Positions 1 through 13,911 of a stretch of 49,982 bases of DNA are shown in pieces. Under the pieces are notes generated by a model, which was not told where the DNA came from, did not search any database, and saw only the letters and a program-made list of their open reading frames with translations. The DNA lies in assembly GCA_025330725.1 (NCBI GenBank), contig JAIWND010000074.1, positions 1-49,982 on the forward strand, in the 5' to 3' direction. Position 1 is the stretch's first letter, and every line of letters begins with the position of its first letter. Source of the DNA: Chlamydoabsidia padenii. Its lineage: Eukaryota > Mucoromycota > Mucoromycetes > Mucorales > Cunninghamellaceae. The translations under genes and the position numbers were made by a program.

Positions 1-46
1 ATATGTGACAACTATTCCCTTTTTTCTTTTCTTTTCTTTTGTGTAG

Positions 47-101
47 GAGGAAGAGTGATAAACGAGAGGATAAGGGTAAATCAAGAATATGGTGTTCTTG
101 A
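47..101 (+). CDS. possible last exon of a gene lying to the left
   Basis: A long pyrimidine tract (about 16-40) followed by GTGTAG at 41-46 is a good 3' splice site. The sequence after it stays open in one frame (codons from 48) for 17 codons rich in Lys, Arg, Asp and Ser before TGA at 99-101; a second frame is also open somewhat longer. Only the acceptor and a short charged tail are visible, so the product cannot be named and the reading frame is not certain. Confidence 0.25.
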
Positions 102-1351
102 TTTAAAAAAGAATTGTAATTAAAGAAGGAAAGGAAAAAGAAAGAAAAAAAGTTGGGGAAAAAAGATATTTATAGTCGGAGCCATTGACAGCAAATTGGC
201 GCTACTATCGGGATTTAAAACATAACTAAACCAAATATGGCCTTTTAGGTACCTTGGATCAGAAATTATATGCATTGATTGGAAACCACTTTTGAACCGC
301 ATTGAATCATGAGATGAAGAATCTACAGAGACTTTATATGAAGAAAATCTATACAGTAAAATTTGGCTATTTTTTTTTTTTTTTGCTTATCTATCACATC
401 CATTTGTCTTGCAAACCATCATTTCATGGTATTGCCCCAACTGAGGCACCCCTGATACCGAATTCTAAAATTTTCCTGATTTCGTTACACAAACCTTGGA
501 GCATAAAGTGTTATGCCACTAATCCTTTTTTCCCATTCAAACCAGTGATGCAAGCATGAGCCTAAAAGATATATTGGGAATGAAAAAGATGACAGAACGT
601 AATTCTTAATACTGTTTAATCCAGTGGTTCGTACTACATTGTTACCAAGGAATGTCATTGTTTACCCCCCTCATTATATTTGACATGTTTATTGAATAAT
701 GATAAAATGGGCTATTCTAATCTATTGGCCTACAAGATGAAAAATGCTTGAATGAGCTTGTGTCCTAGTAAAGAAGATTGTAAACCCATATACCTGATAT
801 GAGATAAAAGAGGTGCTAGTCTATATCAAGTCAAAGCATACCATTACAAGACATGGCAAATGATCACCCTATTATTCACCAGTAGACCCATTACTTGATT
901 AAAAGAAAAAGAAAGAGCGCCTGCCAGTTCGTTTTTGTCCCAAAAAACGAAACATCGGGATTTGAAAAATACAAATAGACTTTTGGGAGTTGGTGACCAC
1001 CACATTGGGAGTTCATCATGATAAAAGAGCCAAAACCATTGCCCTTAACTTTTGATGTTTACATTATATATATATAGTTTTGACATCATACAGTATCCGC
1101 ACTCCAAGGGACTTCAAAAAGTAAAGCCTTGAGCTCGAATTGGCGGGATTTGAAAACCTTGTTCAGCTGCATATAAAAATACCATCCGAACCATTTCACC
1201 ACACAACAAATAAAGACCAAAAAAACACAATCCAGATATAAAGACATTTTATTCATTTTAATGTTTGCCTATAATGACACTTCATTTTCAACCAAACAAA
1301 TGAGTAAAAATAAGAGATAACTATGTAAGACTATATTTCTACAACTATTGA
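102..1351. other. intergenic region without a recognisable gene
   Basis: About 1.25 kb of A/T-rich sequence with short frames only, none with protein-like composition. It holds three copies of the recurrent CGGGATTTGAA/CGGGATTTAAA element (near 209, 955 and 1144, all on the + strand). The last 100 bases are the probable 3' untranslated region of the minus-strand SR protein gene. Nothing else is supportable. Confidence 0.6.
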
Positions 1352-2409
1352 TTAAGGGGGACTACGTGATCTTCTTGGTGAGACCGAGCGTCGTGGTGGA
1401 GGAGAAGGAGATCGTGAAGAAGGACCGCCTCGATAATGATGATGCATAGGTGAAGGTGATTGAGAAGGACGACGTTCAAACGAAGGACGACGTGTGGTAG
1501 AAGGATAATCATTCGTTAAAGGACGACCAGGTGGAGGAGATCGATCATATCTGTCGCGCATTAAAGGTGGAGATCGACCACGGTGAGGAGAAAGAGGACG
1601 ACCAGGATATTGATGAGGTGGTGGTGGTGGATGATGATGATAACCACCATGTATAGGTGGAGATCGACCATAAGGAGATCGACTTGGGCTTCGACCATAT
1701 TGTGGAGGTGGAGGTGGAGGACTAGGTGATCGACGACGACGAGTAGAAGAGCGATCAAATCGCCATGATGAGCTTGGTGCGTTTCGTGCCCACTAATATG
1801 TAAAAAAAAAAAAAAAAGCAAAAAGTCAATCAAGTATCATTGGTTGTCTTTTTGTATGGGGATTAGTTTACCTGTACACTAATGGTATATCCGTCAATAC
1901 GTCGCCCGTGCATTTCATTAAACGAGTCTTCAGCATCACGAGGATCTTCAAATTCCACAAATGCGTATCTAATGATATATAAAGAATTGTTGATGAGTAG
2001 GTAGTGATGTAGGGGAGTCGAATATTTGATTACTTACGGTTTCGAGGAGAAGCTCTTGGGAGCAGGGATATCACATCTGACTAGGCGTCCATATCTGGTA
2101 TCATGTCGAATCATCAGGTGTCATTGTTGATAGTGATGTATAAAAAGAGATAGAGATAGATAAATATATATATATAGAGAGAGAGAGAGTAAAATGGAAT
2201 CGTTAGCTGTCGTTGATACAAAAAAGAGTTAAAGTACACCGTCCTCTCGGTAGGACGTATCCCAATCCTGTTTTTTTTTTGTCAAACGCAAACAACCCGC
2301 GTCAAAACAATCCATTTTTTTTATTAAGACTTTACCTTTCGAATTCGTAAGCAAGATCCCTTGCTCGTGTTCTTGACCCAAAACCAGCAACAAAAAGTGT
2401 AGTGCCCAT
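1352..2409 (-). CDS. SR-family splicing factor (one RRM plus RS tail)
   Basis: Four exons on the minus strand (2409-2336, 2094-2038, 1968-1872, 1792-1352) join in frame to 222 residues. Residues 1-75 form one RNA recognition motif with RNP2-like LFVAGF and RNP1-like KPYAFVEFE; the remainder is an Arg/Ser/Pro-rich tail full of RSPSP and RRSxSP repeats with a His/Pro-rich insert. This is the layout of SR proteins, which bind exonic enhancers in pre-mRNA and recruit the spliceosome in the nucleus; the RS tail is the usual target of SRPK/CLK kinases. All introns are GT-AG; the first (241 nt) is long for this window and contains a T run. The start is the first ATG in frame with the RRM. Which SR subfamily it belongs to cannot be decided from this alone. 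Confidence 0.9.
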
Positions 2410-2861
2410 GATATTGATTCTAGAAGAAAGAAAGAAGGAAGAAGAAGAAAAAAAAAAATACGGAGTGACGAGTTTTTTACTATTCTTTATTAATTAAAAT
2501 GCCGCCGGAGCCTGATCTGATGAACTAACCATAAACACCTCACACCTCAAAAACCTACCCCCAACCAAGTACTTGTTATAATGAGAAAACTTGTTCTATT
2601 GAACTTGAAGTACTATATAATATAAAAAATACGATGTAACATTGCTTCCTTGATGAGACCTTTAATGGTGAAAGCACCATTATGCAAAGACAAGGAGTAA
2701 AAGGAGGTTGAATTCAAACCCCGCATATAGTCAACCAGCTAGATCAATAATCATACACATACACATACCACCAACCATCATATTCAATACACAGAGTATT
2801 TTTATTAAGTTGAAAACAATTAAAAGGTAATAGAGGGGAGGGGAATATTAAAAAACAAGAG
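2410..2861. other. spacer between coiled-coil gene 3' end and SR gene promoter
   Basis: Both neighbours are on the minus strand, so this holds the 3' untranslated region of the coiled-coil gene and the promoter and 5' leader of the SR gene. A copy of the recurrent element (AATTCAAACCCCGC) lies near 2710-2724, about 300 bp before the SR start codon. No other feature is seen. Confidence 0.5.
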
Positions 2862-4700
2862 TTAGAATCTAAAGGGGATATCATCCATAGTGTCAGTAAA
2901 TACATCACGGTCAGCCTAAATCATACAAACAAAACAGTGAATATATGATGAATACTTTAATATAAGCTTACCATTGTTATATTAGTATTCTCCAATTGCA
3001 CCATGATTGCTTTGCGGAAAATCAATTGTAAGAGATCATTCAAGGAGGAAGGTGTTGTTCCCATTGGATCATCTTTGGACAATGTTGACAAAACCTGGAG
3101 AGACAAATCTTTAGCCTTTTGATAAGACAAAAAAAAAAAAATCAATCAAACAGTGAGTTTCAGTCTCCCTCCTTCCTTTCCCCACTTTTTCAATACTGAT
3201 TACCTTTTCCATCGATTGTTCGAGTTGTTGTTTTTGTAATGTCCAAGCATGTCGTTCCTTTTTGTGATTGGATTCGACGGTAGCCAAGTATGCCTGAATA
3301 TGATGGCGACGATCAATATCCTTTCCCAGTCTAGCCTTGACAACGTCCAATTCACCACGTAATCGCACCATTTCCTTGTCATGACCTTTTACCAAAGTAT
3401 TAATCCTTGTTTGCCAATGTGACTGAGTTTCCGATGCATCCTTTGACAATGAGGCTTCCATATCTTCCAGTTTATTCCGCCATGATCGTTCTTCTTTCTT
3501 GAGTTCATCCATATATTGTTGTTCGAGCTGTCTACGGAGTTGGTCGATCGTTGCCTGATGTTCAATCTGCCATACTTTCTTTTCCGCGGCAAATTGGTCC
3601 CTGACTTCTTGAAGTGTAGTTTCATATTCGTTTTGAATGTTCTGTAGTCGTGCCTCCATGTGTAATGTCAATCCACTGTTTTCATTCATAAAGTTATCCC
3701 GCAATCGTTGTTGTTCTTGAAGATGAGTGTCCATTAACGCTTGGACCTTTTTGTTATAAATATCCTCCAATTGTTGTCGATCAGCATCTGTGAATAAACT
3801 AGTATCATTGATGGTGGGTTCAGATAATGCATGCGTTGATGTATTGACTTGTTGTTCTAATACATCATTCCTTCGTCGTTGCTTGATAAGTTGTTGTTGA
3901 AGTTGTTGAATCTGTTGTCGTTGTTCTTGAATGATATTATTAAGATCAGTATTAGATGTTAGGGGGGTGATATTATGATGATTTGGTGTAGAAGGTGTAA
4001 TGGGTGAAGGTGGAGTATGTTGTGATATTGTTACTGTTGCCGTTGATAAATACTGTTGTAGTGCTTTTTCCTTGGCCTCTAACCTTTGATGCAAGTTGGC
4101 CATCCGTCGATCGTACTTTTGTTGTTCTGCTTGTAGAGAATGTTCCATTTGTGATTTGGTATCTTGAATAGTGTCTTCATATTCACGACGTTCCGATTCC
4201 AGTTGACGCTGTAGCTCCAGGATCTATTTTCCAAAAAAATAAAAGAAAGTTTAACCTGTTTGTTTCCATAACAGTGACATGATTTTTCTTTACCTGATTC
4301 ATCCAGTTTTCATCTGTTTCCTGTCTTCGTTTCTCCCAGCTAGTTTCCTTGAGCTTGACTTCTTTTAGCAACTATCCCCAAAATAGAAGATTCACTTAGT
4401 CTATGTCTTTTCCTTCCCCCCCTTGATACTTACGCTAGCAGTATTCCTTTCATAAGCCAATTGATCTTGTTCCAGCTTTTGTTGCAGCCTTTCAGCACGC
4501 TCTTTGTTTTCTTTTGCTTCGCGTAGAATCTAAACAGATATATATATATATATATATCCAAGTTAGTAAAGGTACAGTATAGTTTTTAGTTAAAAGATAC
4601 ATACCGTTGCTTTTTCCAGTTCCCATTCATCTATTGGAGCAGAGGGACCAAAAGTAGTTTGTCGTTCCACACCAAGTTTCTTCCTTGTAGCAATATCCAT
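2862..4700 (-). CDS. long coiled-coil protein of unknown function
   Basis: Six exons (4700-4605, 4529-4434, 4371-4294, 4223-3204, 3115-2972, 2915-2862) join in frame to about 495 residues. After a short N-terminus (MDIATRKKLGVERQTTFG...), almost the whole chain is Glu/Gln/Lys/Arg-rich heptad sequence typical of an extended coiled coil. It is broken at about residues 150-200 by a Ser/Thr/Pro/Asn-rich low-complexity linker. The C-terminal 60 residues (after MEKAKDLSLQVL) are less charged and end DDIPFRF. No catalytic or known binding motif is visible. The length and shape would suit a cytoskeletal, centrosomal/spindle-pole or Golgi tether protein, but that is a guess from fold type only. Start chosen as the only ATG before the first in-frame exon. 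Confidence 0.8.
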
Positions 4701-5467
4701 GAGTGAATTATTGAAGAAGAAAAGAAAAGAAAAGAGAGAAAAAGAAATACCGCCGTAGAAATTTAAAAAGACGAAGGGGAAATAGCCACGTGATACAATT
4801 TTACACTGGAAGGTAAAATGCCAAGCTTCACCATAAACAGCAAAAACTCCGCATCTTTCACCATACTGTATGGTATAGTGCATTCAAACATATAGAACAA
4901 TAAAGCTTTTGCTTTTTTATCACAAGAGTCCAACGAAATGATCTACATAAATTCAAAACCCGATACATCCCCCCTTTTTTTTTCTTTTTAATTTCAAACC
5001 TGAAATCAAATAAAAGAGATACAAGTCAAATCTCATCTGAAAGAAGAACAAAATCATTTTCAACATCCAAGACGAGTTACACCATGTGCGAATACTTATT
5101 TGCCGACCCAAATCGTGCATGCGCTTCGGTGTGATGAGATTCAAACTGTCACTGTCGGGATTTGAATCAGCGAGAATCAGGGCCTATCCGATCCAACCGA
5201 AAGAACGAATAAAGAAAGGTCAATATCATAGCCACTTGACTTTATAGTCTCAGTACCAGATAATCCAATAAATGCTATTTTTATCAAATGAAGGGTACTG
5301 TGGCTGATACTGCACTGTACCGAGTTTATTTTCATGTGGAACCTTTGAAAAATTACTAAAAAGCGGAATCGAAAAAAAATCTCTCTCTTTCCTCTCTCTT
5401 TCCTCTCTCTCTTTCTCTCTTTTTCTCTCCCTCCAATCTCCACATAAATATTAAATCAACATACACA
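4701..5467. promoter_or_regulatory. divergent promoter: coiled-coil gene (-) and kinase gene (+)
   Basis: Head-to-head spacer of about 770 bp. It contains two copies of the recurrent element, AATTCAAAACCCGAT near 4949-4964 and GTCGGGATTTGAATC at 5155-5168, in opposite orientations. A CT-rich leader (about 5380-5440, repeated CTCTCTTTCC) runs up to the kinase ATG at 5468, the type of pyrimidine-rich 5' leader also seen in other genes here. Confidence 0.5.
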
Positions 5468-6130
5468 ATGGGGTTATTCTCAGCGCTCGATGCTATTGTA
5501 CATGGTGGAATCCATCAACCTGATTCCTATGCAAAGAAACAAGAATATGAATTCGCTGAAGAATTAGGTAAGAAAAGAAAAAAGATTTAACAAGATAAAT
5601 AAATAAATACAAGGCTAATGAAGATGCCCATGTTAATAACACCTAGGTAGTGGTACTTTTGGATCGGTAAAGAAGGCTAAACATATATTTGACGGTAAAG
5701 ATTGTGCTATCAAGGTCATCCCAAAGAAAATAGTAAAAGGACACTTTGATATGGTGTTTGACGAAATGAAGGTGTTACAAAAGCTGGATCATCCTAATGT
5801 GATTGGTTTTTACGATTGGTTTGAATCAAGGCAAGTCAATACAATACTACTGTGTAAACTAATGAAATAATACTAACTATTCCCTTTACAGAGATAAGTT
5901 TTATTTGGTCTTTGAATTGTAAGTAAAAATGATCATCTTATTATAGGAGCACTTATTATATTGGTATTAATCTCTTTCTTTATTATTGTTAATAGGGCAA
6001 CTGGTGGTGAACTCTTTGAACGACTCTTTGAACGGGGCAAATTCACTGAAAAGGATGCAGTGATTGTAATGAAGTCTGTATTGACAGGACTTGAATATTT
6101 ACATGCACACGATGTTATTCACAGAGGTAA

Positions 6131-6167
<37 letters not shown>

Positions 6168-7051
6168 ACTTTATTACATTGTGTCACATTCCATTATCAC
6201 TCACTCTTTACTCTTTTTTAGATATGAAGCCTGAAAACTTGTTATTCAAGAATCGTGATAATGATGCTGATCTAGTTATTTGTGATTTTGGAATTGCAAG
6301 TGCTGGAAATGAAAATTCTACTTTGGATACTGTCTGTGGCTCTCCTGGTTATGTTGGTAAATACTTGGACATGTTGAAAAAAAATGGGGGTTGCTTTTTT
6401 AACTCACTTGTATTGATTTAGCCCCCGAAGTATTGTTACGAAAACCATATGGTGCACCTGTTGATATGTGGGCTATTGGGTAAGTGTGGCATTGAAAATG
6501 ATACAATTCTAACTTGTTCCTCTCTCTCTCTTTTAATTAGGGTGATTACATACACATTGTAAGTAAAACTCAATCATCATCATCCAACAACTCACCTTTA
6601 TATATAAATTAGACTTTGTGGATATCAACCATTCCAAGCCGAAGATCAAGTGGAATTAACCGACGAAATCACTCATGCACGATTCGAATTCCATGAACGA
6701 TACTGGCGTAATGTGTCTCAAGATGCTAAAGACTTTATCCGTAGTTTGTTACAATTGGATCCCAGCAAACGACCTACTGCAACTCAAGCCTTGGCCAATA
6801 AATGGATGACTGGGAAGGATGCTTTGGATGTGGATATCTTGGATACGGTACGGGATAACTTTAATGCCCGTAGAAAATTCAAGAGTGCTGTACGGGCAGT
6901 CAAGGCAATGAACCGAATGCGCTCAGCAAGTGCTTCTAACGGCTCAACAACATCAACCAATGGATCATCACATCCTCCTCTCGACATGTCTTCTCTCGCT
7001 GAAGCTCTTAGTGCCAAATCAAAAGAATCTAATGCCGCTGATTCAAAGTAA
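5468..7051 (+). CDS. Ca2+/calmodulin-dependent protein kinase (CaMK1-like)
   Basis: Eight exons (5468-5567, 5647-5830, 5892-5918, 5996-6126, 6222-6356, 6422-6479, 6541-6558, 6613-7051) give 363 residues. The kinase domain covers about 28-290: glycine loop GSGTFGSV, ATP-binding Lys in CAIKVIPK, catalytic loop HRDMKPENLLF, DFG (ICDFGIAS), activation segment with Thr before GSPGYVAPE, and LLCGYQPF. After the catalytic core, residues about 300-320 (NARRKFKSAVRAVKAM) form a basic amphipathic segment like the autoinhibitory/calmodulin-binding region of CaMKI. A Ser/Thr/Gly-rich tail follows. Expected role is Ser/Thr phosphorylation in Ca2+ signalling in the cytoplasm. Oddities: intron 2 begins GC rather than GT (AAG|GCAAGT), exon 7 is only 18 nt and exon 3 27 nt, and intron 4 carries a 43-nt T run. 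The start gives MGLFSAL with Gly2, so myristoylation is conceivable but the position-6 Ser/Thr is missing. Confidence 0.93.
6134..6176. repeat. poly-T homopolymer (about 43 nt) in kinase intron 4
   Basis: An uninterrupted T run begins about 7 nt after the 5' splice site GTAAAGC at 6127. It lies far upstream of the acceptor at 6220-6221, which has its own short pyrimidine tract. Length may be uncertain because such runs are error-prone in sequencing. Confidence 0.8.
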
Positions 7052-7398
7052 TCTTGTCTGGTGGTAGTCCTCTTCCCTCTTTTAATATTACTAGTAGTGT
7101 ATTTATCATCGTCTGTTCTATTGTCTGTATTACTATATCTGTCTCCTTCTTTATTATAATAAAGCTATCCATTCTTTTTTTTTTTTTTTTTTTTTTTTTA
7201 CTTGACCGGGATTTTTAAACCCGCCATTCCTGCAATAATGATGAATGATCTGTTACTACTATTTTTAACATCCTTCTTTATTTCCATATTATGGTCATCA
7301 AACAACAATATTAGGGACAATAAAAACAATAACAAACTTTATTAATAAATGATTTGGGGTGTGTGGGTGATATACATTTGATAATATAAACTATAGGA
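7052..7398. other. convergent 3' spacer between kinase and forkhead genes
   Basis: Contains both 3' untranslated regions. An AATAAA-like signal (TTATAATAAAGC near 7154-7166) serves the kinase gene, followed by a run of about 28 T (7172-7199). Immediately after is CCGGGATTTTTAAACCCG (7205-7222), a palindromic form of the recurrent element, here not next to a promoter. No gene seen. Confidence 0.5.
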
Positions 7399-9645
<2,247 letters not shown>

Positions 9646-9910
9646 CCAGGACGCACACAATTATATTCAAGTAAAATAAGTATGTTGTACTATACTAAAA
9701 AAGTAATTGTAAAGGTGTTTTATAAATGTAAAGAAGAGATGGACGAGGAAAGGGAAATCAAAACAAATCAACACGTAGATTATTTTTGTTCTTGTGCAGA
9801 TTTCAAATCCCGAGTCACCTCCGCCAGAAATCAAAACAGACCATTTCTTTCTTTTTTTATTTTTATATTACATTCTGCTCCTATTCTTTTCCATTCAATT
9901 TACTAGATCT
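9646..9910. promoter_or_regulatory. short divergent promoter: forkhead (-) and USP39 (+)
   Basis: Only 265 bp separate the two start codons. TTTCAAATCCCGA at 9801-9813 is a clean copy of the recurrent element, 98 bp before the USP39 ATG and 156 bp before the forkhead ATG, followed by a T/C-rich leader (9845-9900). Confidence 0.6.
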
Positions 9911-11922
9911 ATGGAACCTGATACGAAGCGACAACGAACCGAAACATCTTTAAACGACAAAAATACTACTAATGAAGTTACAACTGTGCCAGTCTCAAGG
10001 GATCTTTACTTAGACACCATTGACCGCCACATGCTTGATTTCGACTTTGAAAAGGTTTGCTCTGTATCAATGTCCAACATAAACATTTATGCTTGTCTTG
10101 TTTGTGGTAACTATTTCCAAGGTATGTATTTGGAACAAAATTCACTTTATATTCTTTACTAATATCATTGTCTTGTAGGTCGTGGCAAGTCGTCTCATGC
10201 GTACTTTCATAGCATGCACAAAGATCACCACGTCTTTCTAAACCTGCATACTTTAAAGGTAAGAAAGAAAGACAGGGAACGGAACTCCCATTAAACTGGA
10301 ATAATTAACAATATTCATTGTCAATAGGTATACATACTTCCTGATGGTTACGAGGTCGATGATCCTTCATTGAACGATATCAAGGTAATATAACAAAACA
10401 GACGTGTGCATACATTAAAACGGAACGCTAACATACTTGTTTAATTCATTAGTATGTATTGAATCCTACACTAACAAAACAACAAGTGTCTCAACTGGAT
10501 CAAAATAACCTGCCGTCTTTTGATTTGAACAACAAGAAATACATTCCAGGTAATATAATACTGGATGACCTTGATCAAAACTTACTTTTTCTTCTAGGTT
10601 TTGTTGGATTGAATAATATCAAGGCGAATGATTATGTTAATGTGGTTATCCAGGCACTGGTACATATACCAAGCTTCCGTGATTTCTTCATACTTCAAGA
10701 CTTTGAAAAGCAAGGCCGATCACAACTAGGTAAGAAACATTATACAGGGGAAGGGTGGAAAATCATAATCATTCTTTTTTTACTAACATGATTTATTCTA
10801 GTTACAAGGTTTGGCTCTCTGGTACGGAAAATGTGGAATCCACGGGCATACAAGGGTCAAGTTAGTCCACACGAATTACTTCAAGAAATCTCTAGTGCAA
10901 GTGGTAAACGATTTAAATTGACAACACAAGGGAATGCCATCGACTTTTTATCCTGGTTTTTAAATACTATACATCGTGATTTGGGTGGATCAAAAAAACA
11001 AAACAGCAGTAAGTCCATGGAAATCATACTACTCTTTATAATTCACTCGACTTACTCTCTCTTTATAGGCATTGTGTATCAAACATTTCAAGGTCAAGTA
11101 CAAATGGAATCTCAAGAAATCGGTCCAGCTGATAATGGCAGGGAAAAAGGGCAAGTGTTGGTTTTTGATGAAGATCGTCGTAAGTATATTTAATGGGCGG
11201 GGGGAGGGGGAAAGAAAGAAAGAGATGTAACTCAGGTTGATTATATATCTCTAGCAATGACAAAAACATCATCACCTTTCTTATTCTTGGCATTGGATTT
11301 ACCACCTGCACCATTATATCAAGACGAAGCCGAAGCAAACATCATTCCTCAAGTCCCATTGACCACTATTCTCAATAAATACGACGGTGTCACAGTACAA
11401 GAAATTACAGGACAAAAGAAACGATACCAGATTACTCGACTTCCCAGGTATATCATCTTTAATATCAAACGATTCAACAAGAACAACTTTACGGATGAAA
11501 AGAACCCAACTATTGTCAACTTTCCGATCAAAAATATCGACATGGCACACTGTAAGTCAATAATAATAATAATCTTTGAATATAATAGGATGACTATTAA
11601 CTTGACTTTTAGTTACTACCTCTGAAGAAGCAGAACGGGTGGGAACACATTATGATCTACTGGCAAACATCAGTCACGAAGGTAGACCGGAATCTGGTAA
11701 AGGATGCTACAAGGTGCATGTACGACATCGTGGAACAAATCAATGGTATCAAATCCAAGATTTGATTGTGGAAGAAATCATGCCTGAAATGATCTTTTTA
11801 TCCGAAAGCTATATACAGGTAAAATATAATCATGGATTGGGTTGGATATCTCTAAACTAAATGACCTTATTCTTCTTCGCCATCTATAGATCTGGGAACG
11901 AAAACCTAAAGTAACACAATAA
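9911..11922 (+). CDS. USP39: USP39/Sad1-like spliceosomal pseudo-deubiquitinase
   Basis: Ten exons (9911-10121, 10179-10258, 10328-10384, 10453-10549, 10598-10729, 10802-11008, 11069-11179, 11255-11551, 11613-11818, 11890-11922) give 476 residues, close to yeast Sad1. An N-terminal UBP-type zinc finger (about 50-130; CSVSMSNINIYACLVCGNYF, SSHAYFHSMHKDHH) precedes a USP fold. At the usual nucleophile position the box reads GLNNIKANDYVNVVIQAL, with Asn/Asp where active USPs have Cys, the hallmark of USP39/Sad1. The C-terminal box is THYDLLANISHEGRP...WYQIQDLIVEEIMPEMI and ends IQIWERKP. Family members act in the nucleus in U4/U6.U5 tri-snRNP addition and lack protease activity. All ten exon joins keep the frame. 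The last exon has only 11 codons including the stop. Confidence 0.95.
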
Positions 11923-12555
11923 ATGGATAGATACGTCTGTATACGTTTGTATAGCTTAGTATAGTTAAACTTCTTTTATATATATATATATATACTTTAA
12001 ACCATATCAGCCAATAAATCTGTCTTTGTACTCACCGTTCAACTATGAATACATCGTATGTATCATATTGTAAAGTCTTGAAGAGGGGAATTAACAACCT
12101 GCTACTGCGATTCGGCCTCCCTTGCATTGTAGCTTGGGATTTTCCACGAAATTAGAATCCCGCATGCATGAACAAAATTCATTTCCCGCTAACGACATAA
12201 TCCCTAGTCATACTTGAAAAGGCTGGTGCTCACTCTATTGACAACCGGTGCTAATGGTTAAAATATCTATGGTCTATCTAATCGTTACACTTAACCAACT
12301 GCTCAGACCACTGTGTCAATCAGGTCAAACAAGGGATTCTATATTTTCGCATGTTGTGCATATTGATTCGAAATGACCACTCCTCATGCATCTCAATTAT
12401 GGAGATGCTCATTTGCAAAACTGACCAACATTGTTTAGCCCAGACTCTAGTGTCAAGTCAAATCAAAGATTGATGTGCTTTTGGCATTCGTGATATCAAT
12501 CATGCAAAGAAGGGGATATGGTGCATCTCATTCATAATCACCGCAAAATCCCGAC

Positions 12556-12679
12556 TCTTATTTCTCTCTCAAAACATCCTTAAATGCAAAATCATACTGT
12601 CATAATGTTCTTTAGAGTACTATCAACAACTTCACTGCGTGATTTTGCATTTGAGGACGTTTTGATAGAGTAATATAAG
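12556..12679. repeat. fold-back inverted repeat
   Basis: The left arm (12556-12594, containing AAATGCAAAATCA) matches the reverse complement of the right arm (12640-12679, containing TGATTTTGCATTT) with only a few mismatches and small gaps over about 38 bp, separated by 45 bp. It could be a hairpin-forming MITE-like relic. No clear target-site duplication was found by eye. Confidence 0.65.
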
Positions 12680-13082
12680 GTCCAAGTTTCACTATAACAC
12701 CGCCCGTCATAGCCCAATTACATACAAACGCCGCCCAAACATTAAAAGGCGCCTGCTATATCCCAATCCTGTTTCTTCCAGCTACACAATATAAATCATT
12801 ACATTTTTAACATCTTTCCAATCAACTATGACCCAACGTTTAATAAACAAACTGTTATTTTACTCAAAATTTTATGCGTATTGGTGGGTGGGTGGGGGCG
12901 GAGGACCGCCTAAACGAAGCGAAGAGTAAACGCTGTTTGATAGTATAAAAACGCAATGAGTTAGTGGCTTATCTACAAGGCTGTCTTTGAAGCGGAATGT
13001 AAAAGGCGCCAATGACGAGTAACGAAGTCTCAATTGACACCTCTTTCACATCCCTCTATGAACATGTTCCCAAATCTACAAA

Positions 13083-13530
13083 AAAATAGTCTATAGTCGA
13101 GTTCTTTACTGTGATATGGCTTTCATAGCCTAACCAACCCCTGATTATGTAAAATTCAAACCCCGATCCATACAAATTCACCTCTTACACCTGGCCTCAA
13201 CTATAGGCTCGCAGGATGGCGAAATTTAATTCATGCAAGTGAAGGCGGTATTTTAATTTAGACCCCGATTCTGCATGAATTCACCAATCTAGCAAACCAA
13301 GTGTCGTTGCCAGGGGTAGCCTAGAAGAGGCACAATTTACGTTTGAAAAAAAAAAAATCCATAGTCTTTTCATCATGATATGGTTCCCATATCCCACCCT
13401 ACAACCCCTGATTATGCTGATTCAAATCCAGATTCATGCGAATTCACCTGTACTCATTTGGTCTACCTAATCATATTCACCTCCTCACCTGGCCCTAACT
13501 CTACGCCCACGGGATGGCGAGATTAATTAA
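13083..13530. repeat. diverged tandem duplication (about 280-bp period)
   Basis: Copy 1 (about 13083-13240) and copy 2 (about 13361-13525) share ordered blocks: AAAAA...TAGTC, GATATGG, CAACCCCTGATTATG, a TTCAAA..C.GAT block, ATTCACCTCxxACACCTGGCC-like, and GGATGGCGA. They differ by many substitutions and small indels, so the duplication is old. No coding potential is seen. Confidence 0.7.
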
Positions 13531-13911
13531 AAGATACCCGTCATAGCCCAATCATTAAAAGACGCCAGTCGGCGACCTCCGGTTGTTTATTGAATAGAAT
13601 AGTAAGAATAGTAAAAGTATACATACTAATGAGAAGGAGGTAATATATAAATGGAATAAACTAATGTATAATGACTAAATGTACAAGAAGAGAGAGAGCA
13701 AGACAAAAGGAGAATCGGTTGCGGCATTCACCTGTCTCACCCAGACTTCCGATCCAAAGACAGCCTGTCAATATCAAACGTCGCTCCAGTCAGAAGTCGG
13801 ATTAGATCAAGAGTTAGATGAGCCAAGTACCCATACTTTTTAATAGTGTCAAATAATAATAATATATTTATAGGTGGTGAGAGGGGGGGGGAGTATATGT
13901 AGGAGAGACGT

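Larger units (their letters stand above)
11923..13911. other. 2-kb intergenic region with decayed repeats
   Basis: Nearly 2 kb between the 3' ends of two convergent genes, with no protein-like frame. The first 100 bases are the USP39 3' end (TATATATA tract near 11980). The rest holds a fold-back repeat (12556-12679), a two-copy tandem duplication (13083-13530), several CCCGTCATAGCCCAATxA blocks near 12702 and 13539, and a fragment near 12220-12285 resembling the dispersed repeat found at 34345-35281. The last 350 bp (13560-13911) are the 3' untranslated region of the minus-strand BRPF gene. Confidence 0.6.

Noticed and set aside
302..559. 85-codon plus-strand frame
   Set aside because: Phe/Ile-rich translation of A/T-rich DNA, no splice or promoter context, no recognisable similarity.
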